NCBI RefSeq assembly: GCF_002355835.1
Contig: NZ_AP017459.1
Coordinates: 682,001 to 746,000 of the forward strand
From: Candidatus Endomicrobiellum trichonymphae
GTDB taxonomy: Bacteria; Elusimicrobiota; Endomicrobiia; Endomicrobiales; Endomicrobiaceae
Direction: 5' to 3'
DNA length: 64,000 nt
The translations under genes were made by a program, and so were the position numbers. Every line of letters begins with the position of its first letter. Within the stretch, counting starts at the first letter, position 1. The notes beneath the pieces were generated by a model. That model was not told where the DNA came from. It worked only from the letters and a program-made list of their open reading frames with translations, and did not search any database. Shown here piece by piece: positions 48,051 to 56,233 of this stretch.

Positions 48051-48413
48051 CTAGCATTTTTTATTTTTTAGAATATAACTTATAACATTTTTTTTAAAAC
48101 TATAAAATATTTTTAAACCATTCTCTACATTAAATTGCCGTATATCTAAAACAATTTGACTTCTTTGAACATCATAGCTATTAATTTTAAAACTTCCCGT
48201 ATGATGACTTATAATCATCGTATTTTTGTCAAGTTTTACAAATAAATCCTTTTTAATATTCAAATTTTTCATGTTTACTATTAAGTCATTTCCATTGATT
48301 TTATAATCTAAAGAAATATTAATTTTAAATATTGGAATAAAAAAAATAACAATAAAAATTATAGAAGCTATTATAATAAAATTATTTATAAAAAATATTT
48401 GTTTTTGAATCAT
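48051..48413 (-). CDS. Small membrane-anchored protein of the exporter cluster
   Basis: 120 residues with one strong N-terminal membrane helix (about 9-28), then an extracytoplasmic beta-rich region (LDYKINGNDLIVNMKNL and similar). The layout recalls the start of HlyD-type membrane-fusion proteins but lacks their long hairpin, so it is either a short accessory protein or a truncated relic. It follows the ABC exporter by 18 bp and shares its extreme AT bias. The role is unknown. Confidence 0.5.
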   Translation of the reverse strand: MIQKQIFFINNFIIIASIIFIVIFFIPIFKINISLDYKINGNDLIVNMKNLNIKKDLFVKLDKNTMIISHHTGSFKINSYDVQRSQIVLDIRQFNVENGLKIFYSFKKNVISYILKNKKC

Positions 48414-48431
48414 TTATCTCTCGACAACAAT

Positions 48432-50036
48432 TTACACCTGAATTTTTTTATCAAACAAATTAGCAATACTTACTCTATGGGAAACAGCAATAATAATTTT
48501 GTCTTTATAAAAATTAATTAAATTCTTATAAATTTCTATTTCCATATTTTCATGAATAGAATTTCCGAACTCATCTAATAATAAAACTTCAGGATTTTTC
48601 ATTAGACATCTTGCTAAAGTTATCCTTTGTTTTTCTCCTCCCGAAACAAATACGCCTTTATTCCCTACAACTCTTTTATCATCTAAATTATCAAGTTTAC
48701 ATATTTTTAAAATTTCTAAATATTTTTGATTTACTATTAAATTATTATGATCTAAATTTAATAAAATATTTTCTTTAATAGTTGTATTAAATAAAAAAGA
48801 ATCTTGCGTGAAATAAGATATTTTAGATCGAAAATTTTTAATGTCTATACCATATAAGTCTTCACCATTTATTAGAATGTTGCCAGCAGATATATTATCA
48901 AAAAGTACTATTAAATTTAAAATTGTCGTCTTACCAACTCCGGTATTTCCAATTAAAACAGTTTTATCTTTTGAATTAATTTTTAAATTCAGATTTTTTA
49001 ATATAACTCTACTGTTTTTTTCTACTGAAACATTTTGAAAAACTATACTGTTAATTTTTTTAACATCATTATTAACATCATTATTTTCATACTTTCTAAG
49101 CAATATTCTTTTAATTCTTTTCCAAGGCACATCGGAATTCTTAATAGAAAAATAAAGACTCCAAAAATCATTAATAACATAAAAAAGATTATCCGATATG
49201 CTATAAATAAAAATTGCTTGCCCTAAAGTAATTACTTTCTGCTGAACTTGACAACCCAAAAATCCGAGCAAAATTCCAATAATAATATGTTGTAACGACA
49301 CACCAAATTGTCCGGATGTAAATCCCCAAAAAATTCTTTTTACATTTATCAAAACTAAATCTTCGACTTTAGAATCAATCTCGTCCGTTTCTTTTTTATA
49401 TAAATCAAATAATTTTATTTCTCTAATCGAATCTATCACATCTGATAATTTTGAAGAATATAAAGCAAACTTTTCCTGATATTTAGATGTAAAACATCGA
49501 TTCTTTCTATTAAAAAAAGAAAAAAACAAAGATGGCAAAACAGCACTTAAAATAAGCAACAAAATAATTAGAAAATTAAATTGTAAAAAAATCGGCAACA
49601 AACATGCTAAAAAGAATATTGAACTGATACTCTTTGCTATCGGGGCTACAAATAAATCATTTATAAGTTCTGTATCATTTATAACTCTCTGGGATAAATA
49701 TGGACCTTTATTTAGATTACTGTTGACGTTGTATCTAGAATTTAAGAATTTTGTTAAAATAATCTTTCTGAAGTCAAATAAAACTTTATTTTCTAACAAA
49801 TATAAAGTAAGTGTTTTAAATAAAACAGAAAATGAGCTGAAAACTAACACGGAAATGTATAAAGTCACAAAAATCAAAACAAAATTATTGCTAATATCAA
49901 CTGTATCAATGAAAACCACTAAGAAAAAAGTAGTAATTATATTGATGAATTTCAATAAAAAATCAATTCCTAAATATTGAAAAACTTCTGTTTTATAATT
50001 CCTAAAAAGATTAAATACAATATTAATCTTTTCCAT
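48432..50036 (-). CDS. ABC exporter (fused membrane and ATPase domains)
   Basis: 534 residues. About six N-terminal membrane helices (to about residue 300) are followed by one ATPase domain: Walker A IGNTGVGKTT, Q-loop YFTQDS, signature VSGGEKQR, Walker B VLLLDE and H-loop VSHR. All are intact. There is no C39 peptidase domain, so it would not itself cleave a leader peptide. It overlaps the radical SAM gene upstream by 14 bp. Exporters of this kind next to a SPASM radical SAM enzyme commonly secrete modified peptides (RiPPs). The substrate is not proven. Confidence 0.88.
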   Translation of the reverse strand: MEKINIVFNLFRNYKTEVFQYLGIDFLLKFINIITTFFLVVFIDTVDISNNFVLIFVTLYISVLVFSSFSVLFKTLTLYLLENKVLFDFRKIILTKFLNSRYNVNSNLNKGPYLSQRVINDTELINDLFVAPIAKSISSIFFLACLLPIFLQFNFLIILLLILSAVLPSLFFSFFNRKNRCFTSKYQEKFALYSSKLSDVIDSIREIKLFDLYKKETDEIDSKVEDLVLINVKRIFWGFTSGQFGVSLQHIIIGILLGFLGCQVQQKVITLGQAIFIYSISDNLFYVINDFWSLYFSIKNSDVPWKRIKRILLRKYENNDVNNDVKKINSIVFQNVSVEKNSRVILKNLNLKINSKDKTVLIGNTGVGKTTILNLIVLFDNISAGNILINGEDLYGIDIKNFRSKISYFTQDSFLFNTTIKENILLNLDHNNLIVNQKYLEILKICKLDNLDDKRVVGNKGVFVSGGEKQRITLARCLMKNPEVLLLDEFGNSIHENMEIEIYKNLINFYKDKIIIAVSHRVSIANLFDKKIQV

Positions 50037-51378
50037 TCTTCTTGAGACTCTTATAATATAATCTCAATCCTTTTTCATATTCATATTTCCACTCACTACA
50101 ACCTAATTCTAAAAAATTCCCTATATTGGTTTCTTTTTTAAATCTCCTTACCATATTGCATCCACCCTTACATATAGGCAATAATTTACAGTGATAACAC
50201 TCTAATTTTTCAAAATCAAAATCTTTTTTTATCCAGTCTGTATACTTATAAGTTAAGTTTATACTTTTATCTCTTATATTTCCGATAGATTCAGATCTAT
50301 TAAATACATTTTCAAAACACTTAAAAATATCACCGTTTGCGTCTATAACAAACACATTGTTTTTATAAGCCCCGCATTCTTTATACAATTCCGGGTAAGG
50401 AGTAAAATTTATGATATTTTTATTAAACAACTCCTCATAAATATCAAAATATATATTAGAATATTCTCTGGAATCAAAAATATCATTTAAAATAGCATAA
50501 TCCAGTTGCGAATTTAAGTAAGGGATATGCAATGGACCTAAAGCAAAGTTTACTTTATTAAAAAATAAATTATCATTTTTCAATTTTTCAACGAAACTAA
50601 CAATTTGATTAAAATTTTTCTTTGACAACGCAATTCTTAAAACAATTGATATTAATTCTGCCGTATTTTTTACATTTTCATAAGTATTATTAAAATTTGA
50701 TTTATTTGTATTCTTAATAGGTCTGTTTAGTGAATCCAAAATTTCTGTTGGCTCTATAGAAACTTGTATATTACTAACTCCTACTTTCTGTAAAATTTTT
50801 ACAGTTTCTTTATTCAATAAAACAGCATTGGTTATAATATTGGACTTATAGTGAATATCGTTTTTACAACAAAAATTAATAATTTCTTCTGATAATTTTA
50901 TTATATTATCAAGATCAATTAATGGCTCTCCGCCAGACCACGTTATAAATAAATTTTTAATTTTATGATCTTCATAGTATCGTTTTATAAAATTGATAAT
51001 ATTTTTATAATTTCTTGCTGACAATTTATAAATGTTATCTTTATTTACATAACAAAAAATACAATTCAAATTACATTCATTTGTAATTGCTACTGTTAAA
51101 TTTAAACTGTCGAAAAAATATTTATTTCTTTCAAAATTAATTATAACTTCATTTTTTTCATCTTGATTGTAATTTACAAAAAAACCTAATTCATAGAGCT
51201 TTTTAAAATCCTAATCAATCCTTAAATTCATATCGTCTTTGTTGACTTTTATTACATAGTTAAAATAAATATTTTTTTCTAGTTTTACTAAATTGTTGTT
51301 TCTACTATTGTAAAGTAGCAAGCTATCTTCATTTAAATTAACAACAAAATTATACTGAGAAATTTTCATTTCCTGCAT
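50023..51378 (-). pseudogene. Radical SAM/SPASM peptide-maturase-like gene with one amber stop
   Basis: One frame of 452 codons from the ATG at 51378 (an ATG at 51369 is also possible) with a single TAG at codon 56 (51211-51213). The N-terminal region, SQYNFVVNLN...LLLYNS, resembles the opening of radical SAM peptide maturases. The SAM cluster motif is CNLNCIFC (Cys 102, 106, 109), followed by WSGGEPLID. The C-terminus has SPASM-type auxiliary cysteines: KECGAYKNN, DANGDIFKCFE, CYHCKLLPICKGGC. Every catalytic element is downstream of the TAG, but the first restart is a TTG inside the cluster motif, so no useful protein would form without readthrough. It is coupled to the ABC exporter. Confidence 0.8.
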
Positions 51379-51410
51379 ATTTTAGTTTTATCAACAAATA
51401 AATTCCACCT

Positions 51411-51446
51411 CATGATTAATGTTCCATGCATGAAACATTAATCATG
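51411..51446. repeat. 36-bp near-perfect palindrome upstream of the radical SAM gene
   Basis: CATGATTAATGTT and its exact reverse complement AACATTAATCATG flank a 10-bp centre that itself contains CATGCATG. Only one centre-flanking pair mismatches. It lies 33 bp upstream of the radical SAM ATG and 19 bp after the candidate precursor. There is no T-tract on either side, so an operator for a dimeric regulator or an mRNA hairpin is likelier than an intrinsic terminator. Confidence 0.75.
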
Positions 51447-51464
51447 TAGTAGGAGCACTTTAAT

Positions 51465-51656
51465 TTATAAACCAACTCTTATTACTGGTGGCGGTGCTGG
51501 CTGTGCTGCCGGTGGCTGCCAACGCGACTGTTGTATTTCCTTCTGCTGCTCTACTAGAGAAGCACAATATCCCTCATAACCAGCACAAGCGCAGGCAGCT
51601 AGAATTAATTTATATTTCTAACTGTCTAATTTTACAACTTTTAAAACTTTATACAT
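51465..51656 (-). pseudogene. Candidate RiPP precursor or small lipoprotein ORF with one amber stop
   Basis: The ATG at 51656 opens a 64-codon frame with one TAG at codon 13 (51618-51620). The N-terminus is MYKVLKVVKLDS; after the TAG come KYKLILAACACAGYEGYC (Cys 22, 24, 31), a Gln-rich stretch, and a Pro/Ala-rich tail ending PPPVIRVGL. Two readings are possible. In one it is a leader plus Cys-containing core for the radical SAM enzyme 87 bp downstream on the same strand. In the other it is a small lipoprotein with LILAAC as lipobox. Local GC is far above the surroundings. No good Shine-Dalgarno was seen. The function is inferred from position only. Confidence 0.35.
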
Positions 51657-51772
51657 ATTCTACTAATCCGTAGAATTTTATATTTTTGACTTATACTATT
51701 ACATTGTATAACAATCATTTATAAAAATATCAAGCAGTTGTAAAATCTCTTAATATATTGAACTTTTTGAAA

Positions 51773-51799
51773 TCAAAAATAGCATTGCTATGCTATTTT
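51773..51799. terminator. Possible bidirectional hairpin terminator
   Basis: AAAATAGCA-TTGCTA-TGCTATTTT forms a 9-bp stem with a 6-nt loop, with A/T runs on both ends. On the minus strand it ends in TTTTT, so it could terminate transcription arriving from the tRNA side before the peptide cluster. Confidence 0.4.
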
Positions 51800-52259
51800 G
51801 CACATCTATCAATTATCAATAGCAACAAGTCTCTTGTCAAATTTAAAACTGCGATTAATTATTACTTCATACTTAACACTTTGAAATCACTTCCTTTGAT
51901 GACTTTATCCAACAATACTAGTTTTACTCGTCATAGTCAATATAACTAAGATTCCCAAAGGAATATGCCTGCTTCTCTATTTTACCAGGTTCTACAAAAC
52001 CTAACCCTTTTTAGAGATACATATTCAAGTAAATACCTATATTACCATAAAATATTTATGTAAGTTTTTGTTAAGTTCAAAATCTAAAAAACCTATATTT
52101 CTAAGAAAATCAATGTTGAAGTTTAAATGTTTTGAAAAATCCTATTCTCCAGTATTGTGATTTGAAGATATAAGTACTTTTAAGATTATTCTTCTTTGTC
52201 AAATTGCCTACTTGGTACTCTAAAACTTTATAGTTGGGCATTTCAAAAATGTTCTAGTT
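51800..52259. other. Gap before tRNA-Arg
   Basis: 460 bp of AT-rich DNA. Frames on both strands are short and show no known motif. I see nothing assignable. Confidence 0.5.
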
Positions 52260-52333
52260 CGCCCTGAAGAGGAGTTGAACCTCCAATCTTATCCTTAGGA
52301 CGGATCTGCTCTATCCAATTGAGCTATCAGGGC
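52260..52333 (-). tRNA. tRNA-Arg (CCT)
   Basis: Acceptor GCCCTGA/TCAGGGC, D-arm GCTC...GAGC, anticodon loop GTCCTAA with a four-pair ATCC/GGAT stem plus a weak closing pair, and T-arm GGAGG-TTCAACT-CCTCT. Anticodon CCT reads AGG. No encoded CCA. Confidence 0.9.
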
Positions 52334-52349
52334 ATAATTATAAACTTAG

Positions 52350-52405
52350 GACAAACAACCTCACGGTCCCGAACCGAGCGCTCTAGCCAACTGAGCCACG
52401 CCCCG
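52350..52405 (-). pseudogene. tRNA-Pro (CGG), 3' truncated
   Basis: The 5' half is a normal tRNA-Pro: CGGGGCG acceptor strand, D-arm GCTC...GAGC, and anticodon loop TTCGGGA (anticodon CGG). The anticodon stem has one mismatch (T opposite T). After CCGTGAGG no T-arm and no CGCCCCG acceptor strand follow; the sequence runs into AT-rich spacer before tRNA-Arg. It cannot fold into a cloverleaf, so it is a pseudogene. Confidence 0.75.
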
Positions 52406-52433
52406 ACTGATTTTAAAGCATTGGCTAATCAAA

Positions 52434-52769
52434 CTATTTTATTTTTAAAACTTTATTATTTTTGTCAACAAAAACAATCCTCGGGTTAATAGGTTTATCC
52501 GAAAGCTTAAACCCCATTATTATTATTTCTTCGCCTGTTTTTATAAGATGAGCTGCCGCTCCATTCATACAAATTACTCCGGAGCCGCCAGGGATTACGT
52601 AAGTTTCCAAACGCGCCCCCGTTGTATTTGAAACAACAAGAACTTTCTCCCCTATCCAAAAGCCCGCTTTATCACAAAGATCCATGTCTATTGTTATGCT
52701 GCCCTCATATTTCACATTAGCCTGCGTTACTGTAGCTCTAAATATTTTTGAATTTAAAACAAACTTCAT
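52434..52769 (-). CDS. panD: Aspartate 1-decarboxylase
   Basis: 111-residue pyruvoyl enzyme that makes beta-alanine for pantothenate and CoA. The self-cleavage site YEGS (Gly 24-Ser 25) is present in VKYEGSITIDMDL, and the conserved PGGSGVICMNGAAAH forms the active site. Normal length. No other pan genes are in the window. Confidence 0.94.
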   Translation of the reverse strand: MKFVLNSKIFRATVTQANVKYEGSITIDMDLCDKAGFWIGEKVLVVSNTTGARLETYVIPGGSGVICMNGAAAHLIKTGEEIIIMGFKLSDKPINPRIVFVDKNNKVLKIK

Positions 52770-52814
52770 TTATATACCTCCGCATAAGTCCGATTGTTAT
52801 TACATCAATTTGTA

Positions 52815-53813
52815 TCAATGCTTGTTAAGTGTAACAACCCTTTGAGGGAATGGAATTTCTATTTTTTCTTCATTTAATTTTTTATACAGATTTTTAAACA
52901 CTTCGCTCTGAATAAAATTTCTTACATAGACATTTTTTACCCTGAAAATTAAAGTAAAATTTATCGAAGAATCCTCAAAACCTATAAAATGCACTATTGG
53001 AGTATAAGTTTTTACAGAGTCTTCGTATTTATATATTATCTCCTGAGCCGCAAGTATCGCAATTTTTTCTACGCATTCCAAATCACTGCCGTACGCCACT
53101 CCACAGTTTACCGAAGCACTAACTTCAGCTTTTCGGAACTGAAAACTTGTCAATATTGCAGATGATAATTTACTATTTGGCACTGAAATAACCGTATTAG
53201 AAATCGTCTTCATAAGAGTTATTCTCCAATTAACCTCAATTATCGTCCCTTCCTGCCCCGAATCAAGCTTAATATAATCGCCTCTTGCAATTTGTTTGCT
53301 TAAAAGAATATTTATCCCTGCAAAAAAATTGACGAGAGTATCCTGAAGCGCAAGAGCTACCGCCAACGAGCCTATACCCAATGCCGTTAAAATAGGCGTC
53401 AATTTAATGCCAGCCTGATTTAATATTAATATCAAACCGACAAATATCACGCTAAATTTTATTACATTTACTCCGATTTTTTCAGGAATAGATTTACGAA
53501 AAACTTTGGAAAGAACTGATGCTACAAAAACAACTATGGAAAAAGCAAATACTCCATAAAACAATTTATGAATAACCACCATATTATTTACAGGCGCTAT
53601 TAAAAAAGCCGCGTACAAAGCTATAAGAAAGAACCAAAAAGAAATGTAACTACTTGATATTGCAAATGCTTCTCCAAGTAAAACAAGCCTGTCTCTCACA
53701 AAAATATTTTGAATAAACTTTATGAAATATTTTTTAAACAAAAATCCGACAGAAAATATTAACACAAACAAAATTATGCTTTTTAACCATAACATAAAAT
53801 TTGACGGTATCAT
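52815..53813 (-). CDS. MscS-family mechanosensitive channel
   Basis: 332 residues. About four N-terminal membrane helices precede the pore helix TM3-like segment LTALGIGSLAVALALQDTL, a glycine/alanine-rich helix typical of MscS. Then comes the beta domain (GDYIKLDSGQEGTIIEVNWR) and a C-terminal alpha/beta domain. It releases solutes on hypo-osmotic shock. Its start overlaps the dksA-like stop by 4 bp. Confidence 0.9.
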   Translation of the reverse strand: MIPSNFMLWLKSIILFVLIFSVGFLFKKYFIKFIQNIFVRDRLVLLGEAFAISSSYISFWFFLIALYAAFLIAPVNNMVVIHKLFYGVFAFSIVVFVASVLSKVFRKSIPEKIGVNVIKFSVIFVGLILILNQAGIKLTPILTALGIGSLAVALALQDTLVNFFAGINILLSKQIARGDYIKLDSGQEGTIIEVNWRITLMKTISNTVISVPNSKLSSAILTSFQFRKAEVSASVNCGVAYGSDLECVEKIAILAAQEIIYKYEDSVKTYTPIVHFIGFEDSSINFTLIFRVKNVYVRNFIQSEVFKNLYKKLNEEKIEIPFPQRVVTLNKH

Positions 53814-54181
53814 TTTTTATTTTTGGGGTTTTCAGATTCTTCCTGACATTGAATACAGTACTTTGCCCACGGAATTACTTTCAATCTTTCCAACAGAATA
53901 TTATTGCTACAACCCTCGCATTTGCCATAAGCGTTTTTTTCTATTTTTACAAGAGCATCATTTATAGCATCTAAGGTCATTTTATCGCTTGCAACAAGTT
54001 CAAAATACATTTCTTTTTCGCTGTTCTGGCTTGCAGTATCTATTTCATCTCCGACACTAGTATTTGAATCATCATATATTCCTCTTTGAGCTTTGCTCAT
54101 TTTGTTTAAAAAATCCATTTTCTTTTGTATTAAGATTTTTTTTAAACTCGCTAAATCCTTTTTATTCATTATTTTCTCCAT
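53810..54181 (-). CDS. DksA/TraR-family zinc-finger protein
   Basis: 123 residues: an N-terminal coiled coil, then a four-cysteine zinc finger, CEGCSNN...YCIQCQE. DksA-type proteins bind in the RNA polymerase secondary channel and modulate transcription with ppGpp. The coiled-coil acidic tip is less clear (VGDEIDTASQNSEKEM). The ATG at 54181 overlaps the decarboxylase stop by 1 bp; an internal ATG four codons later is possible. Confidence 0.85.
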   Translation of the reverse strand: MEKIMNKKDLASLKKILIQKKMDFLNKMSKAQRGIYDDSNTSVGDEIDTASQNSEKEMYFELVASDKMTLDAINDALVKIEKNAYGKCEGCSNNILLERLKVIPWAKYCIQCQEESENPKNKK

Positions 54182-55662
54182 TAATTTGTAAAAACTTTCA
54201 CTGTCCTTAACATTCCGGTTTCCTGCCCGCTTACTCTTATATCTTTAGAAGACATATCAATAAGATAATCGCATATTTCTTTTGTAATTCTCTCGCCGGG
54301 AATTACAACCGGAATACCGGGAGGATAAGGCGTAAGAGTCTGTGCGGCAACGTGTCCCGCGGCTTTTTTCAAACTCACTTTTTTTGTGCTGTTTGAAAGA
54401 AATACTTCTCTGGGTCTCATAACCATTTCTGTCGCAAGAGATGGAATCTTAAGTATCCAGTTTTTTTGTTTGCCGCGATATTTTTCGCTTATATTTTCAA
54501 GAGCATTTACAAAAACTTCTACATCCGATTTTTCTGAACCTTCACTCATAATTGCAACTAAATTAAATAAATCGGCATAGTCAAGCTGTACATTATATTC
54601 TTTTGCAAGAATACTTTCAATCTCATAGCCGGAAAGTCCAGTTTTTGTAACGTTTACCGTAAGTTTTGTAACATCCAAATCAAATCCCAATTTCTGCACT
54701 TCCTGACGCGTAAAACATTTCATTGAATTAATATTGTCATTTATATATGCGCGTCCCCATTCTGCGGCTTTTATAACTCTGTTAAAATTTTCTTCACCGC
54801 GCAGAAATGCCTGTCTTCTTGCCAAATCAAGAGTTGCAAGAATTAAATAATTGGGACTTGTAGTCTGAAGCATAGAAACTACTCTCTTTACTCTGTTAAA
54901 ATCAACAAGTTTTGAATTAAAGTGCAATACTGATCCTTGAGACATAGCGGACAAAATTTTATGCGTTGATTGAACGCATAAATCAGCTCCCGCGCTAACC
55001 GCAGATTCAGGCAACTGGTCATTAAACAGCAAATGCACGCCATGCGCTTCATCAACTAAAACTGTTTTTCCTCTTCTATGGCATAAGTCAACAACTCTGC
55101 TTAATTCCGTAACTATGCCATTATAAGTAGGACTTGTGATAAATACGGCTTTAGCTTCTGGATATCTGTCCAAAGCATCCTTTACCTGATTATAAGTTGA
55201 ATTAAAAATTAAATCTAAATTCTGATCGATTTTAGGCTGAATCCAAATAGGCCATACACCGGACATAATGATTCCCGCCATAATTGACTTGTGCGAGCTT
55301 CTTGAAACTATTACAGAGTCGCCGGAATCGCATGCCGCAAGAAACATAGCTATATTCCCAACAGAACTGCCGTTAACCAAAAAGAAAGAATGTTCAACTC
55401 CGTACGCCTGAGCCATAAGCTCCTGAGCTTTCTTTATCGATCCTACCGGATCATGCAAAGAGTCTACTTCGTCAAAAACAGTTACATCAAATTTATATAC
55501 TTCTTCGCCAGTATAATCTTTTAATTCTCTATCTATGCCCTTTCCGTTTTTGTGGCCAGGACAGTGGAAAGAAACAACATCTCTCTTTGCATGCGCCAAA
55601 AGAGTGTCAAACAGAGGGGCTTTAGATTGTTTGGCTAAAAGCAATTTAGATATTTTTTTCAT
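54181..55662 (-). CDS. Orn/Lys/Arg decarboxylase family PLP enzyme
   Basis: About 493 residues of fold type I. CPGHKNGKGI near the N-terminus, NGSSVGNIAMFLA, the Asp in VDEAHGVHLLF and the Schiff-base lysine in QSTHKILSAMSQGS are all present. The C-terminal domain has LTPYPPGIPVVIPGE. It probably makes a polyamine precursor (agmatine, cadaverine or putrescine); the substrate cannot be told from sequence. I choose the ATG at 55662 because the frame above it runs into tRNA-Val. Confidence 0.88.
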   Translation of the reverse strand: MKKISKLLLAKQSKAPLFDTLLAHAKRDVVSFHCPGHKNGKGIDRELKDYTGEEVYKFDVTVFDEVDSLHDPVGSIKKAQELMAQAYGVEHSFFLVNGSSVGNIAMFLAACDSGDSVIVSRSSHKSIMAGIIMSGVWPIWIQPKIDQNLDLIFNSTYNQVKDALDRYPEAKAVFITSPTYNGIVTELSRVVDLCHRRGKTVLVDEAHGVHLLFNDQLPESAVSAGADLCVQSTHKILSAMSQGSVLHFNSKLVDFNRVKRVVSMLQTTSPNYLILATLDLARRQAFLRGEENFNRVIKAAEWGRAYINDNINSMKCFTRQEVQKLGFDLDVTKLTVNVTKTGLSGYEIESILAKEYNVQLDYADLFNLVAIMSEGSEKSDVEVFVNALENISEKYRGKQKNWILKIPSLATEMVMRPREVFLSNSTKKVSLKKAAGHVAAQTLTPYPPGIPVVIPGERITKEICDYLIDMSSKDIRVSGQETGMLRTVKVFTN

Positions 55663-55685
55663 TATTTTGCTAACCCCTGAAAAAA

Positions 55686-55759
55686 TGCCCGGCAGAAGAC
55701 TTGAACTTCCGACCCCTTCCATGTCAAGGAAGTACTCTAACCAACTGAGCTAACCGGGC
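55686..55759 (-). tRNA. tRNA-Val (GAC)
   Basis: Acceptor GCCCGGT/GCCGGGC, D-arm GCTC...GAGT, anticodon loop TTGACAT on a CTTCC/GGAAG stem, and T-arm GGAAG-TTCAAGT-CTTCT. Discriminator A, no encoded CCA. It lies 22 bp after tRNA-Cys. Confidence 0.93.
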
Positions 55760-55781
55760 AGTATCCCAATATGTTAAGATT

Positions 55782-55853
55782 AGGTGCGGGCCGGAATTGA
55801 ACCGGCGAATAACAGTTTTGCAGACTGCTCCCTTACCACTTGGGTACCGCACC
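55782..55853 (-). tRNA. tRNA-Cys (GCA)
   Basis: Acceptor GGTGCGG/CCGCACC, anticodon loop CTGCAAA on a GCAGT/ACTGT stem, and T-arm GCCGG-TTCAATT-CCGGC. Anticodon GCA, discriminator T, which is not the usual U73 exception since tRNA-Cys normally has U. No encoded CCA. Confidence 0.92.
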
Positions 55854-56233
55854 ATTGAAATGATTGGGAAGTATATAAAAATAATGACACATAGTCAAAT
55901 AATTCTGAACCGACAATGACGCCAATGACACCGAAATACAACATCCGCTTTCGTCTCTATTGACTCTTTTAATTCTTTTCTTTAACTTTATGAATTTACT
56001 GTAAAATACTTTTTTCGTAATGCTGGTTTTCGTTAGTACCCGAGCGACGGCTAAAGTCTCTAAAATATATTTTACCGTCAGCCTTCTCATCCCCCACTTT
56101 AAGTCTTTTCCGTCAAGCGGAGAATACGCTCCATTTTTAGCAACAAAAGAAATAAAAATGATAAAATGAAACGTATTATAAATGTCCCTGCAACTATAGT
56201 GCGCCGCCAATATCATAAGGTGGAAAGTATAAA

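Noticed and set aside
20590-51656. Reassignment of TAG as a sense codon to explain amber-interrupted genes
   Set aside because: nrdJ and phoU appear to end normally at TAG, other genes are interrupted by TAA, and no suppressor tRNA is visible in the window.
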